Source: Dehalococcoidia bacterium (GTDB lineage Bacteria; Chloroflexota; Dehalococcoidia; DSTF01; JACRBR01). From it: a stretch of 42,010 nt of DNA. Positions 1 through 9,354 of this stretch are shown here, in pieces. The notes under the pieces were generated by a model. The model did not search any database. It was not told where the DNA came from and was given only the letters and a program-made list of their open reading frames with translations. The DNA lies in contig JBBDXD010000014.1 of the NCBI GenBank assembly GCA_040902535.1, forward strand, positions 1 through 42,010, given 5' to 3'. The position numbers were made by a program, and so were the translations under genes. Numbering within the stretch: position 1 is the stretch's first letter; every line of letters starts with the position of its first letter.

Positions 1-1284
<1,284 letters not shown>

Positions 1285-1311
1285 CGTCCACAAACGCGAT
1301 CCTGAGTTGTC

Positions 1312-1343
1312 AGAAGGCTCCCCATGGGAGCCTTCTTGCTTTG
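1312..1343 (+). terminator. Intrinsic terminator after ftsH
   Basis: Perfect 11-bp stem, AGAAGGCTCCC at 1312-1322 pairing with GGGAGCCTTCT at 1326-1336, with a 3-base loop. It is followed by a short T-rich tail (TGCTTT). It lies between the convergent ftsH and archaellin genes. The tail favours the plus strand, but the stem could also slow transcription from the other side. Confidence 0.75.
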
Positions 1344-1362
1344 TGAGCGTTGGCGGCAGCGG

Positions 1363-1974
1363 TCAGTTGAGCTGGTTGACGAGCTGGAACGCCGGCGGGG
1401 CCGTGCGTTGAATAACCAGATAGGAGCCCGTCGGCGGCTTCACCTCCAGCGAGAACGAAGCATTGGGCCCGACTACCAACCCCTCGGCCGCAAGGTCGAT
1501 CGTGATGCGTATAAGTTCGCCGGGTTCCAGCAGCGTATCGGCGTCGCCACGAAGCGCGGCGGCGGTGAAATTCACGTCGGGGACAAGGTTGTCCGAGTCG
1601 AAGTATGTGATCACGGTGCTGTTGCTTACCGCGGTGGGATCGAGATTCACGGTGTCGCCGCCCGCGGCAAGCGTGAGGTCGAACTCGATCGTGTCAATCT
1701 GCGTCAGCCCCGCGTTCGCGTTCGCGACGAGACCGCTGGAGAGCGTCATGGTGCTGCGCGTTTTCGCCAGGCCGGCGTACACCGCCTCCTTGCCGCGCTC
1801 CGAGCTGAAAAGCCCCGTGCTGAGCACGACGAACGCAAACACGGCGGCGACGACGACGAACGCGATGAGGATGATCGCCGTTTCGAGGCCGGTGACGCCG
1901 TGTTCCTCCTGGAATCGCTTCCAGGCGCTGCGCACGCTGCTCAGGCGACGCGCCGTCGCTTCGATGAATCGCAC
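1363..1974 (-). CDS. Archaellin (archaeal-type flagellin), isolated paralog
   Basis: Predicted filament subunit of an archaellum, exported with a class III (type IV pilin-like) signal. From the GTG at 1974 the protein has 203 aa. It starts with a basic leader of about 26 residues ending in EEHG. The mature N-terminal helix then begins VTGLETAIILIAFVVV and continues to TGLFSSERGKEAVYAGLAKTR. The C-terminal part is beta-rich, with the archaellin-like pattern LAAGGDTVNLDPT and a closing segment KPPTGSYLVIQR. GGAGG lies 8 bases before GTG 1974, which favours that start over the GTG at 1983, where the same GGAGG abuts the codon. The helix is nearly identical to the paralog at 41399, some 40 kb away. 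Members of this family (PF01917) polymerise after cleavage by a prepilin-type peptidase. No motor gene is adjacent. Confidence 0.88.
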   Translation of the reverse strand: MRFIEATARRLSSVRSAWKRFQEEHGVTGLETAIILIAFVVVAAVFAFVVLSTGLFSSERGKEAVYAGLAKTRSTMTLSSGLVANANAGLTQIDTIEFDLTLAAGGDTVNLDPTAVSNSTVITYFDSDNLVPDVNFTAAALRGDADTLLEPGELIRITIDLAAEGLVVGPNASFSLEVKPPTGSYLVIQRTAPPAFQLVNQLN

Positions 1975-2150
1975 TGGAGCCACCTCCCGTCCCCGGCGCC
2001 TCGTTCCGGCGGGCGTCCCCCGGGGTCAACCTTCGTGGAACCACTAGGTGGAGTCCCTAGGGATGTTTCGGCCAGCCCATCGCGCGGCTTTAGGAGAGCG
2101 TGCATAAATTTTGCCGCCACGGCTGCCCGGCCAGCGCAGATTCGCCTCGT

Positions 2151-2180
2151 TTGACAGATTCAAGATTTCGTCGATAGAAT
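2151..2180 (+). promoter_or_regulatory. Sigma-70-type promoter of rplU-rpmA-rpmE
   Basis: TTGACA at 2151-2156, an 18-base spacer, and TAGAAT at 2175-2180. The -35 is consensus and the -10 is one base off. Transcription should begin near 2187, just ahead of the leader hairpin. Confidence 0.85.
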
Positions 2181-2190
2181 GACCTCCGAG

Positions 2191-2248
2191 CCTGCCGCCG
2201 CGGCAGGTGTTCCCTTGTCTGCAGGTGTTCCCTTGTCTGGAGGAAGCC
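2191..2248 (+). promoter_or_regulatory. rplU leader: hairpin plus tandem 18-bp repeat
   Basis: The leader opens with the hairpin CCTGCCG-CCG-CGGCAGG (2191-2207). It continues with two exact head-to-tail copies of GCAGGTGTTCCCTTGTCT (2203-2220 and 2221-2238) and then the GGAGG ribosome site at 2239-2243. Leaders of L21 operons are known autoregulatory elements in other phyla. Whether this one binds L21 is inference. The duplication may let either copy pair with the hairpin arm, because each contains GCAGG. Confidence 0.5.
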
Positions 2249-2842
2249 GTGTACGCCGTCGTACGGACCGGTGGGAAGCAGTACCGCGTCGAAGAAGGCC
2301 GCGCCGTGAAGGTGGACCGCCTTCCCGGAGAGCCGGGCGACACCGTGGAACTCGGCGACGTGCTGCTCATGGGCGAGGGTGAGGCGATCACCATCGGCGC
2401 GCCGACGGTCGAGGGCGCGCGCGTGCTGGGCACGATCGCCGAGCAGGGACGCGACGCCAAGATCGTGGTCTTCCGCTACAAATCCAAGACGCGCTCCCGC
2501 AAGAAGACCGGCCACCGCCAGCACTTCACGAAGATCGTGGTCGATGACATCCTGGCCGCGGGCCAGCAGGCGAAGCCGAAGCCGGTCGCCACGGCGCCTG
2601 AAGAGGAACCCGCTGCGGAAGCTCCGAAGAAGCGGGGACGTCGCAAGGCGGTCGCCGAGCAGAACATCGAAGTCGAAGAGCGCGTCGCGGGGCTCGCAGA
2701 TCCAAGCGCCGAGGCAGCCGAGACTCCCGATGCCGAGTCTGCGGAGGCTGCCCCCGAAGCCGCGGCCGACGAGGCGCCGGCTGAAAACGTCGAGGCGCCG
2801 GCGGAAAAGCCAAAGCGTCCACGCAAGAAGACGACGGAGTAA
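2249..2842 (+). CDS. rplU: 50S ribosomal protein L21 with long C-terminal tail
   Basis: Large-subunit protein that binds 23S rRNA. The start is the GTG at 2249, five bases after GGAGG. The upstream ATG at 2207 would read through the repeated leader and is rejected. The protein is 197 aa against about 100-105 for typical L21. Residues 1-103 carry the family core (YAVVRTGGKQYRV, then FRYKSKTRSRKKTGHRQ). Residues 104-197 form a low-complexity tail rich in Ala, Glu and Pro with basic patches (KKRGRRK, and KRPRKK near the end). It is followed six bases later by rpmA, the usual partner. The tail is probably disordered and exposed. Confidence 0.95.
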   Translation: MYAVVRTGGKQYRVEEGRAVKVDRLPGEPGDTVELGDVLLMGEGEAITIGAPTVEGARVLGTIAEQGRDAKIVVFRYKSKTRSRKKTGHRQHFTKIVVDDILAAGQQAKPKPVATAPEEEPAAEAPKKRGRRKAVAEQNIEVEERVAGLADPSAEAAETPDAESAEAAPEAAADEAPAENVEAPAEKPKRPRKKTTE

Positions 2843-2848
2843 CCAGGC

Positions 2849-3121
2849 ATGGCACATAAAAAAGGCGTCGGCAGTTCGCGGAACGGGCGCGACAGCAACT
2901 CGAAACGCCTGGGCGTCAAGCGCTCTGACGGCATGATCGTGCGTCCCGGGACGATCATTTTGCGGCAGCGCGGCACGCGGTTTCACGCCGGCGTGAACGT
3001 CGGGGTCGGCCGCGACCACACGCTCTACGCCCTCGAGGACGGACTCGTGAAGTTCGAGCCGTACGCGAAGGGCCGCCGCAAGCAGGTCAGCATTTACCCG
3101 GCGACATCGGATGCAAGCTAG
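2849..3121 (+). CDS. rpmA: 50S ribosomal protein L27
   Basis: Ribosomal protein at the peptidyl-transferase centre. The 90-aa protein begins [20 protein letters not shown] and contains [15 protein letters not shown], both diagnostic for L27. The N-terminus starts directly with the mature-type AHKKG sequence, so it lacks the cleavable extension found in Firmicutes. It lies between rplU and rpmE in one transcription unit. Confidence 0.97.
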   Translation: MAHKKGVGSSRNGRDSNSKRLGVKRSDGMIVRPGTIILRQRGTRFHAGVNVGVGRDHTLYALEDGLVKFEPYAKGRRKQVSIYPATSDAS

Positions 3122-3147
3122 ATAGCAGAGGAACGAGAACAGACGAC

Positions 3148-3375
3148 ATGAAAGCCAAGATTCACCCCGAATACACGGAATCGACGGTCCACTGCGCATG
3201 CGGTAACCGCTGGCAGACGCGCTCGACGAAGCCCGACCTGCACGTCGAGATCTGCAGTAATTGTCATCCGTTCTTCACGGGGCAACAGCGCATCGTCGAC
3301 ACGGCGGGACGCGTCGAGCGTTTTGCGAAGCGTCTCGAGAAGTCCCAGGCGGCGAAGGCGAAGCGCAGCAAGTAA
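3148..3375 (+). CDS. rpmE: 50S ribosomal protein L31 (zinc-binding type)
   Basis: 75-aa ribosomal protein. Four cysteines arranged as CAC near residue 13 and CSNC near residue 38 mark it as the zinc-containing (C+) form, which can also act as a cellular zinc store. It follows rpmA by 26 bases and is the last gene before a strong terminator, so the unit is rplU-rpmA-rpmE. Confidence 0.96.
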   Translation: MKAKIHPEYTESTVHCACGNRWQTRSTKPDLHVEICSNCHPFFTGQQRIVDTAGRVERFAKRLEKSQAAKAKRSK

Positions 3376-3396
3376 TCTTCTCGACCGAAAGGCGTA

Positions 3397-3431
3397 CGAA
3401 GGGCGGTGCTTGTGCACCGCCCTTCGCTTCT
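3397..3431 (+). terminator. Intrinsic terminator after rpmE
   Basis: Perfect 13-bp stem, CGAAGGGCGGTGC (3397-3409) with GCACCGCCCTTCG (3414-3426) and loop TTGT. The T-tail is weak (CTTCT). Confidence 0.8.
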
Positions 3432-3459
3432 CCGCATCGTGCGTGGTATCACACTGCGG

Positions 3460-5031
3460 ATGCACGATCTGTACATCCGCAACGCGCGCATCCCGGTTGG
3501 CGACGGAGCGTACGCCGATGCGGCGCTGATCCGCGACGGTCGATTTGCTTTCGTCGGCGCCGAGATCGACGCGAACGTCGCTGCGGACACGCAGACGTTC
3601 GACGCGCGCGGCCGCCTGCTCCTGCCGGGGTTCGTGGATGGACACGCGCATCTGCTGGGCACCGGCTTCGCGATGCGAAACGTCGATCTGAAGGAAACGT
3701 CGAGCGCTGAAGAGGCGGCGCAACGCGTGGCCGCACGAGCGAGTCTCGGCAAACCCGGTGCGTGGATCCGTGGCGCCGGTTGGGACCAGAACGACTGGCC
3801 CCGCGCGCGCTTTCCACATCGAAACGTGCTCGACAGGCTGATACCTGATCACCCGGTCGCGTTGAACCACACGTCTGGACACTGCATATGGGTGAATAGC
3901 GCCGCACTGGGCGCTGCGGGCGTGACGCGCGAGCACGAAGCGCCGTTCGGCGGCGCCATCGATCGCGACGAAGCCGGGGAGCTTACTGGCATCCTCCGCG
4001 ACACCGCGTCCAAGCTGATCACTGATGCAATACCGTCGCCGTCAGCAGCGGAGCGCGACGCCGCGATGTCCGAAGCGATCGCACACGCACATGCGCTCGG
4101 CGTCACGGGCGTCCACGCGATGAACGTGGGCCGCGGCGAATACCAGGCTGTGCTGGCGCTCCGTGACTCAGAGCGGCTGCGACTCCGCATTCGTGCGTTC
4201 ATGACCGCTGATCGCCTCGACGAGTGGTTGGAGCGCAATCTGGCTACGGGCGACGGTGACGACATGATGCGCATCGGCGGCGTCAAGTTCTTCGCAGATG
4301 GCGCACTGGGATCGATGACGGCATGGATGCTGGAACCCTACGAAGACGTACCGGACGCCGGGTTCCCGCTGCAGCCCGTCGAGGAACTCGAGATGAAGGT
4401 ACGCGCGTGCCTCGAGCACGGGCTGGCACCGGCGGTCCATGCGATCGGTGACCGCGCGAACCGCGAAGTGCTCGACCTGTACGAGCGGCTACGGGATGTC
4501 GCACCAACGCTTCCGCGGCGGATCGAACACGCCCAGTTGCTCACGCGCCACGAGATCCCCCGATTCGGCGCGCTGGGGGTGACTGCGTCCGTGCAGCCGA
4601 TCCATGCGACGCAAGACATGCAAAAGGTGGACAGATCGTGGGGCGCACGTGGCGACGGCGCCTACGCGTTTGCGTCATTACTCAACGCAGCCGCGACGCT
4701 GGCCTTCGGATCGGATACGCCCGTTGAGACCATGGATCCGATCGCCGGCCTCCACGCAGCCGTAACGCGACAGCGGCGAGACGGCGAGCCATCAGATGGG
4801 TGGCATCCGGAAGAGCGCATCTCGCTCGACGCGGCGATCCGAGCCTATACCGCGGGATGCGCACATGCCGTAGCTGAGGAAGACGTTTCGGGCAGGATCG
4901 CGGAGGGTTACTTCGCAGATTGCGTCGTTTTATCCGACGACCTGCTATCGGTCGACGACCCCGCACGCCTTCTCGACGCCCGCGTCGACGCTACGATCGT
5001 CGGCGGCGAGATCGTGTACGAACGCAACTAA
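3460..5031 (+). CDS. Amidohydrolase, YtcJ-like metal-dependent hydrolase
   Basis: Predicted cytosolic hydrolase of the amidohydrolase 3 family; the substrate cannot be told from sequence. The chosen ATG at 3460 gives 523 aa and avoids coding through the preceding terminator. No clear ribosome site is seen. Visible family features are the metal-binding GFVDGHAH near residue 60, VKFFADGALGSMTAW, VHAIGDRAN, IEHAQLL and FGSDTPVE, in the usual order, followed by the C-terminal beta domain that returns to the N-terminal sandwich. Relatives include N-substituted formamide deformylases and many uncharacterised enzymes. It stands alone between a ribosomal operon and a convergent aldolase gene. Confidence 0.88.
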   Translation: MHDLYIRNARIPVGDGAYADAALIRDGRFAFVGAEIDANVAADTQTFDARGRLLLPGFVDGHAHLLGTGFAMRNVDLKETSSAEEAAQRVAARASLGKPGAWIRGAGWDQNDWPRARFPHRNVLDRLIPDHPVALNHTSGHCIWVNSAALGAAGVTREHEAPFGGAIDRDEAGELTGILRDTASKLITDAIPSPSAAERDAAMSEAIAHAHALGVTGVHAMNVGRGEYQAVLALRDSERLRLRIRAFMTADRLDEWLERNLATGDGDDMMRIGGVKFFADGALGSMTAWMLEPYEDVPDAGFPLQPVEELEMKVRACLEHGLAPAVHAIGDRANREVLDLYERLRDVAPTLPRRIEHAQLLTRHEIPRFGALGVTASVQPIHATQDMQKVDRSWGARGDGAYAFASLLNAAATLAFGSDTPVETMDPIAGLHAAVTRQRRDGEPSDGWHPEERISLDAAIRAYTAGCAHAVAEEDVSGRIAEGYFADCVVLSDDLLSVDDPARLLDARVDATIVGGEIVYERN

Positions 5032-5053
5032 TCGGATCGCGCGGCCGCTGCGA

Positions 5054-6001
5054 TTACAGCGAGAACTGCTTCTTGCCCTCGTAGACGTCCATCGCCTCAT
5101 CGACACTGAGGCCGCCGTAGGTGACGGCCGCGATCGCGTTCGTCATTCGCACGGCTTCCTTCAGCGACTTCTGGTGAATGTTACGCCCGGTCGCACTGCC
5201 TGCCGCTCCGGCGATGAAAATCTGATCGTGCAGCGTCTGCAGGAACTTACGCACGTCGGTACTGGAACCGCCGGCCGTGATCACGCGGGTGCGCCCGGCC
5301 GCCTTCACGGCTTCCTTGAACGCCTCGGCGGCGGCGCCCTCCTTGGGCTTGGGATAGTTCACCTTCACGAAATCGGCACCCAGCGTCGCCCCGAGCCCCG
5401 TCGCGCCGGCGATCAGGTGCGGATCTTGCTCCTCGGGCACGGCTTCGCCGCGCGGGTAGATCCAGAGGACGGCGACCATGCCGCGGCGGTGCGCGTGCAT
5501 GCACGCCTGCGCGGCTTCGCGCATCTGATCGTGCTCGTACTCACTGCCGAGATACACGGTGTAGCCAACGCCGACGACATTGAGGCCGGCATCGCGGAGC
5601 GTGAGTGCATCGTCCACGCTGACCCACGCCAGGCTCTGCGGATCGCGCTGCTTCGTCTTGATCAAATGCGACTTGGAGTTGAGCTTGACCAGGTACGGCA
5701 GCGTGGGATAGTCGCGCCCGTAGCGCGCGATCAGCCCGAACTGCGTGGCGAAGCAACCGATCACGCCTTCAGAAGCGATGCGGAACAAGTGCTCCGGATC
5801 GGCATCGTCCATGTGGATCGGCTCACCGCTGCTGAGCGCGCCGTAGAAGTCGTCGTTGAGGTGCTCGACTTTTTGGTCGCCGGCAAACAGCATCAGCCTG
5901 CCGGTGCCCTTCGTGATGGTCTGGATGTTCTGCTCATACAGGTCCGCGTGCTCCGACGGGACGTCCGCCGGGACATCGACCTTGGTCAAGAGCGTCGTCA
6001 T
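5054..6001 (-). CDS. Class I fructose-bisphosphate aldolase, DeoC/FbaB type
   Basis: Schiff-base aldolase of the archaeal/FbaB-like (DeoC superfamily) type, expected to cleave fructose 1,6-bisphosphate in glycolysis or make it in gluconeogenesis. ATG 6001 is preceded by GGAGG at a spacing of 5-6 bases and gives 315 aa. Features seen: LMLFAGDQKVEH near the start, the likely Schiff-base lysine in DFVKVNYPKP, and the phosphate-binding RVITAGGSS and IAGAAGSATGRNI. A related aldol reaction on another sugar phosphate is possible. The gene converges on the amidohydrolase with a 22-base gap. Confidence 0.82.
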   Translation of the reverse strand: MTTLLTKVDVPADVPSEHADLYEQNIQTITKGTGRLMLFAGDQKVEHLNDDFYGALSSGEPIHMDDADPEHLFRIASEGVIGCFATQFGLIARYGRDYPTLPYLVKLNSKSHLIKTKQRDPQSLAWVSVDDALTLRDAGLNVVGVGYTVYLGSEYEHDQMREAAQACMHAHRRGMVAVLWIYPRGEAVPEEQDPHLIAGATGLGATLGADFVKVNYPKPKEGAAAEAFKEAVKAAGRTRVITAGGSSTDVRKFLQTLHDQIFIAGAAGSATGRNIHQKSLKEAVRMTNAIAAVTYGGLSVDEAMDVYEGKKQFSL

Positions 6002-6147
6002 TCGGTCCTCCATCGATCGCGGTGGCTTGCCTGCTCCCATGATCGCGTGCCGGCGTGACAGCTTCAAGGCTCGGCACCTTGACAGGAGGTAACAGCGGCG
6101 TTCATGAGCCGCTGCTAGCCGCACCCGAACGCAGCGGATAGGCTCCG

Positions 6148-7059
6148 ATGATGGCAGGAGTCAGGCGCCCCGGGACGCGCTTCGGCGGGCAGGCGGTCAT
6201 CGAAGGCGTCATGATGCGCGCGCCGACGCACATGGCCGTCGCCGTCCGCGCGCCGGACGGTCGCATCGTAACGATGTCGCGGCGATTCGAGCGGGCGGCG
6301 ACTGGCCGCGTCCGCGACATACCGTTGCTGCGAGGCATCGTCACGCTGTACGAGACGTTGACCCTCGGCGTTCACGCGCTCACCTGGTCCTCGCTCGTCG
6401 CCGCCGGCAAGGAAGACGAGCGCATCAACGATGCCCAGGTGGCGTCCACCGTCGCGTTCATGGTCACCATGGTCACCGCCGTTTTCTTCATTGCGCCCGT
6501 GCTGTTGACCGCCTGGACCAGCGGGATCCTGGGGAGTGAGTACGCAGAAGTGCTGTTCGAGGGCGTCCTGCGCGTCGTCATGCTGCTCGCGTACATCGCG
6601 TTGCTCGGCCGCTCACCGCAGATTGCCCGTGTGTTCGCCTATCACGCTGCGGAACACCGGACGATCCACGCGTACGAGCACGACCTGCCGCTCACGATCG
6701 AGAACGTACGCCGGTTTCCGAACGCACACGCACGTTGCGGCACGGCGTTCCTGCTCACCGTCGTAGTGCTCGCGATGATCCTGTTTCTGTTCCTGGGCGC
6801 CCCGCCGTTGTGGCTGCGGCTGCTCTCACGTATCGCGCTGGTGCCCGTCGTCGCCGCGCTGGCGTATGAAGTGCTGCGGCTCGGCCAGCGGTTCGAGCGC
6901 ACGCCGGTGCTCGGGCTGATTTATCGCCCGAACCTGTGGCTGCAATCATTTACGACGCGCGACCCGGACGACGCGCAAATCGAAGTAGCGATTCAGGCGC
7001 TCGACGTCGCGATCGCAAACGAGGTGCAGCCGGAGGCCGCGGAACAGCCGTTGACCTAG
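6148..7059 (+). CDS. YqhQ-like DUF1385 membrane protein
   Basis: Integral membrane protein of unknown biochemical role. The 303-aa product carries the family signature GGQAVIEGVMMR at residues 12-23. Hydrophobic helices follow at about 105-130, 145-158 and 208-245. The conserved AYHAAEHRTIHAYE is present near residue 170 and may bind metal. Two ATG codons (6148 and 6151) are equally plausible. The gene is transcribed away from the aldolase, and its stop overlaps the stop of hisI. Confidence 0.85.
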   Translation: MMAGVRRPGTRFGGQAVIEGVMMRAPTHMAVAVRAPDGRIVTMSRRFERAATGRVRDIPLLRGIVTLYETLTLGVHALTWSSLVAAGKEDERINDAQVASTVAFMVTMVTAVFFIAPVLLTAWTSGILGSEYAEVLFEGVLRVVMLLAYIALLGRSPQIARVFAYHAAEHRTIHAYEHDLPLTIENVRRFPNAHARCGTAFLLTVVVLAMILFLFLGAPPLWLRLLSRIALVPVVAALAYEVLRLGQRFERTPVLGLIYRPNLWLQSFTTRDPDDAQIEVAIQALDVAIANEVQPEAAEQPLT

Positions 7060-7379
7060 GCGGTCGCCGATCCTTCGACCTCGTTGAAGAAGCAGGACTT
7101 CGCGCCGGTGTGACAGACGGCGTTACCGAGCATTTTGACGCGAACCAGGAGCGAATTGTTCTCGCAGTCCGCCTTGATTGAGCGGACCTCGAGGTAATCG
7201 CCGCTCGTCGCGCCCTTGTGCCACACCTCGTTGCGGCTACGGCTCCAGAACACCACCTGGCCGATCTCCTTCGACGTTCGCAGGGTGTCGGCGTTCATGT
7301 AGCCAAGCATGAGCACGGCGTCCGTGTCGTCGTCCTGGATGATGGCCGGAATCAGGCCCTGGTCGTTGTAGTTAAGCAA
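7056..7379 (-). CDS. hisI: Phosphoribosyl-AMP cyclohydrolase HisI
   Basis: Third step of histidine biosynthesis: opens the adenine ring of phosphoribosyl-AMP. The 107-aa protein starts at TTG 7379, with GAGGAA about nine bases upstream. It shows LMLGYMN, VWHKGATSG, the metal-binding DCENNS and the cysteines of VCHTGAKSCFF. It has no HisE domain, so pyrophosphohydrolysis must come from a separate protein. It follows hisF by 74 bases; other his genes are not in the window. Confidence 0.95.
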   Translation of the reverse strand: MLNYNDQGLIPAIIQDDDTDAVLMLGYMNADTLRTSKEIGQVVFWSRSRNEVWHKGATSGDYLEVRSIKADCENNSLLVRVKMLGNAVCHTGAKSCFFNEVEGSATA

Positions 7380-7453
7380 CTGCGTGTTTCCTCAGCGCTA
7401 CGGCCCGCACGGGCCCGATGGACGATTCGTTCGCAGAAGGCGCCGGCACAGCA

Positions 7454-8212
7454 CTACAGCCGCACCGGCAGGCCATGCGCCTGCATGTAGCGCTTCGTCT
7501 CGCCAATGGAATACTCGCCGAAATGGAAAATGCTCGCGGCCAGCACCGCGTCCGCGCGGCCGTGGACAATGACGTCGACGAAGTGTTGCGGGTGGCCAGC
7601 GCCGCCACTGGCGATCACCGGCACATCGACAGCCTCCCCTATCGTCCGCGTCAGCGCGATGTCGTAGCCACTCTTGTGACCGTCGGTGTCCATGCTCGTC
7701 AGCAGGATCTCGCCGGCGCCCAATTCGACCACGCTCTTCGCCCATGCGACGGCGTCGAGGCCTGTTGCCCGCCGGCCACCGTGCGTGTACACCTCCCAGC
7801 GCCCCTCCCCCATCGCCTTTGCGTCGATCGCCACCACGATGCACTGCGAGCCGAAACGATCCGCGCTCTTGCCGACGAGCTTCGGATCCGCGACGGCGGC
7901 GCTGTTCAGCGACACCTTGTCGGCGCCAAGCTCGAGCAGGACGCGCACGTCCTGATCGCTGCGGACGCCGCCGCCGACCGTGAACGGGATGAATACCTCA
8001 CCGGCGGTGCGCTCGACCATGTCATACACCGTGGTACGATCGTCGCTGGACGCCGTTATGTCGAGGAAGACGAGTTCGTCGGCCCCCTGCTCGTCGTAGA
8101 TCTTCGCCAGCTCGACCGGATCCCCAGCATCGCGCAGTTCGACGAACGAAATGCCCTTGACGACGCGTCCATCGGCAACGTCGAAACACGGGATCACGCG
8201 CTTGGTCAACAT
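7454..8212 (-). CDS. hisF: Imidazole glycerol phosphate synthase cyclase subunit HisF
   Basis: Forms imidazole glycerol phosphate and AICAR with ammonia supplied by HisH. The 252-aa (beta/alpha)8 barrel has the catalytic Asp residues in [13 protein letters not shown] (residue 11) and VVAIDAK (about 131). Phosphate-binding VGGGVRS and IASGGAG are also present. HisH is not adjacent, which is unusual next to hisF, though the two often separate in scattered his pathways. It is probably in the same transcript as the upstream methyltransferase and the downstream hisI. Confidence 0.96.
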   Translation of the reverse strand: MLTKRVIPCFDVADGRVVKGISFVELRDAGDPVELAKIYDEQGADELVFLDITASSDDRTTVYDMVERTAGEVFIPFTVGGGVRSDQDVRVLLELGADKVSLNSAAVADPKLVGKSADRFGSQCIVVAIDAKAMGEGRWEVYTHGGRRATGLDAVAWAKSVVELGAGEILLTSMDTDGHKSGYDIALTRTIGEAVDVPVIASGGAGHPQHFVDVIVHGRADAVLAASIFHFGEYSIGETKRYMQAHGLPVRL

Positions 8213-8253
8213 GGTGTTCGAATGGTAGCAAACGTCCTCGCGCCTGAGTCGGG

Positions 8254-8979
8254 CTATCGCCTGCGCCCGACGGCCAGCAGGTTGACGCGCAGGTGTTTCA
8301 GGGCGTCGAAGCGGTTGACGAGTCGCTCAAAGCCGACGCCCAGGGCGTAGGTCGGCGTGCTGAATGCCAGGTACTCCGGTTCCGTCTCGAACTGGAAGAG
8401 ATGCTCGATCTCCAATCCAGAACGCTCATACAGCCCACGCAGCCGTCCGGCGGTGTTGGCGCGGTAGACCGTCGGGAAGATATCGTCGACGTCGACCCCG
8501 CGCGATCGGTTGAAGCGAAGATGGAACCTATGCGGCAGCAGCGCCGCGCTCATCGTCACGTAATGCCACCGGTTCGGCGTGAGGACGAGCAGGCGGCCCC
8601 CAGGCTTAAGGACGCGAGCCAGCTCGCTGAACACTGCGTCGGGCCGGGTCAGGTGCTCGGCCACATGACTCGAGACGGCGATATCGAACGTCGCGTCGCG
8701 AAACGGGAGCCGCGCGAGGTCAGCGCGCGCGGCCGCATCGACGTTGCGGTTTCCCCGCGGTTCGGAGGTGAGGTCGACGCCCACGATGAGCTTCGGGCGA
8801 CAGGCATCCGCGAACGCGTACTGAAATACGCGTCCACTGCCGCAGCCGGCGTCGAGCATCACGTCGCCCTTGCGGACGTGATCGTGCACCACGTCGGAAA
8901 AGCGGTCATACATGCCGCGAAAGTCAGCCGGATAGAAGCGCTCGCGCAGGGCTTGTTTCTGCCAGCGAAGACGTGACAT
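8254..8979 (-). CDS. Class I SAM-dependent methyltransferase
   Basis: Predicted soluble methyltransferase of unknown substrate, 241 aa. SAM motif I is [12 protein letters not shown] (about residue 41), followed by VGVDL, an [20 protein letters not shown] segment typical of the Methyltransf_11 family, and [13 protein letters not shown]. It starts three bases after the HAAS-domain gene, so the two are probably co-translated. Relatives act on lipids, glycans or small molecules; nothing here decides. Confidence 0.85.
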   Translation of the reverse strand: MSRLRWQKQALRERFYPADFRGMYDRFSDVVHDHVRKGDVMLDAGCGSGRVFQYAFADACRPKLIVGVDLTSEPRGNRNVDAAARADLARLPFRDATFDIAVSSHVAEHLTRPDAVFSELARVLKPGGRLLVLTPNRWHYVTMSAALLPHRFHLRFNRSRGVDVDDIFPTVYRANTAGRLRGLYERSGLEIEHLFQFETEPEYLAFSTPTYALGVGFERLVNRFDALKHLRVNLLAVGRRR

Positions 8980-8982
8980 GTG

Positions 8983-9354
8983 CTAGGGCCAGACGTAGAC
9001 GATCGACACGGCGACAGTCATGACCGCCATGGCGGCGAGCGCGAGGAGCATGCGGGCGGGCAGGTGATGGGCGCTGCGCCGTTCGAGGATCAATGCGCCG
9101 GCCGGCCGCGTGACCGGCCGCCGAAGCGGCGCCTTGCCCCGAGACGAGCGCAGGGAGCGGCCGAGCAGGGTCGCGTCGCCGAGATCGCGAACCGCTTGCC
9201 CGATCGCGGCATCTCCGTCGACGCCGTCAAGTTGCAGCTCGCGCACCTGGTCGCGTATGTGGCCGCGCAGTTCGTCGCGTGCGGCCTGCTGCTCCGCGAA
9301 CGAGCCGCCCATTGCCCACGAAACTTCGTTGAGATAGCCGTCGATGGGGTTCAT
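8983..9354 (-). CDS. Small HAAS-domain membrane protein paired with PadR
   Basis: 123-aa protein. Its N-terminal helical region (MNPIDGYLNEVS to LGDATLLGRSL) resembles the HAAS/permease-prefix domain that habitually sits beside PadR regulators. A basic linker follows, then one C-terminal transmembrane helix at about 101-121. Its ATG overlaps the padR stop (ATGA), indicating coupled translation. Family knowledge suggests it binds or modulates the PadR protein at the membrane. Here no permease domain follows, so its role may be purely regulatory. Confidence 0.65.
   Translation of the reverse strand: MNPIDGYLNEVSWAMGGSFAEQQAARDELRGHIRDQVRELQLDGVDGDAAIGQAVRDLGDATLLGRSLRSSRGKAPLRRPVTRPAGALILERRSAHHLPARMLLALAAMAVMTVAVSIVYVWP

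Noticed and set aside
1324-2154. 276-codon plus-strand frame over the archaellin gene
   Set aside because: Antisense to an unmistakable archaellin; composition is typical of a shadow frame.
6079-6114. TTGACA and an inverted repeat (CAGCGGC/GCCGCTG) between the aldolase and yqhQ genes
   Set aside because: No acceptable -10 lies at the right distance and the hairpin has no T-tail, so neither a promoter nor a terminator can be supported.
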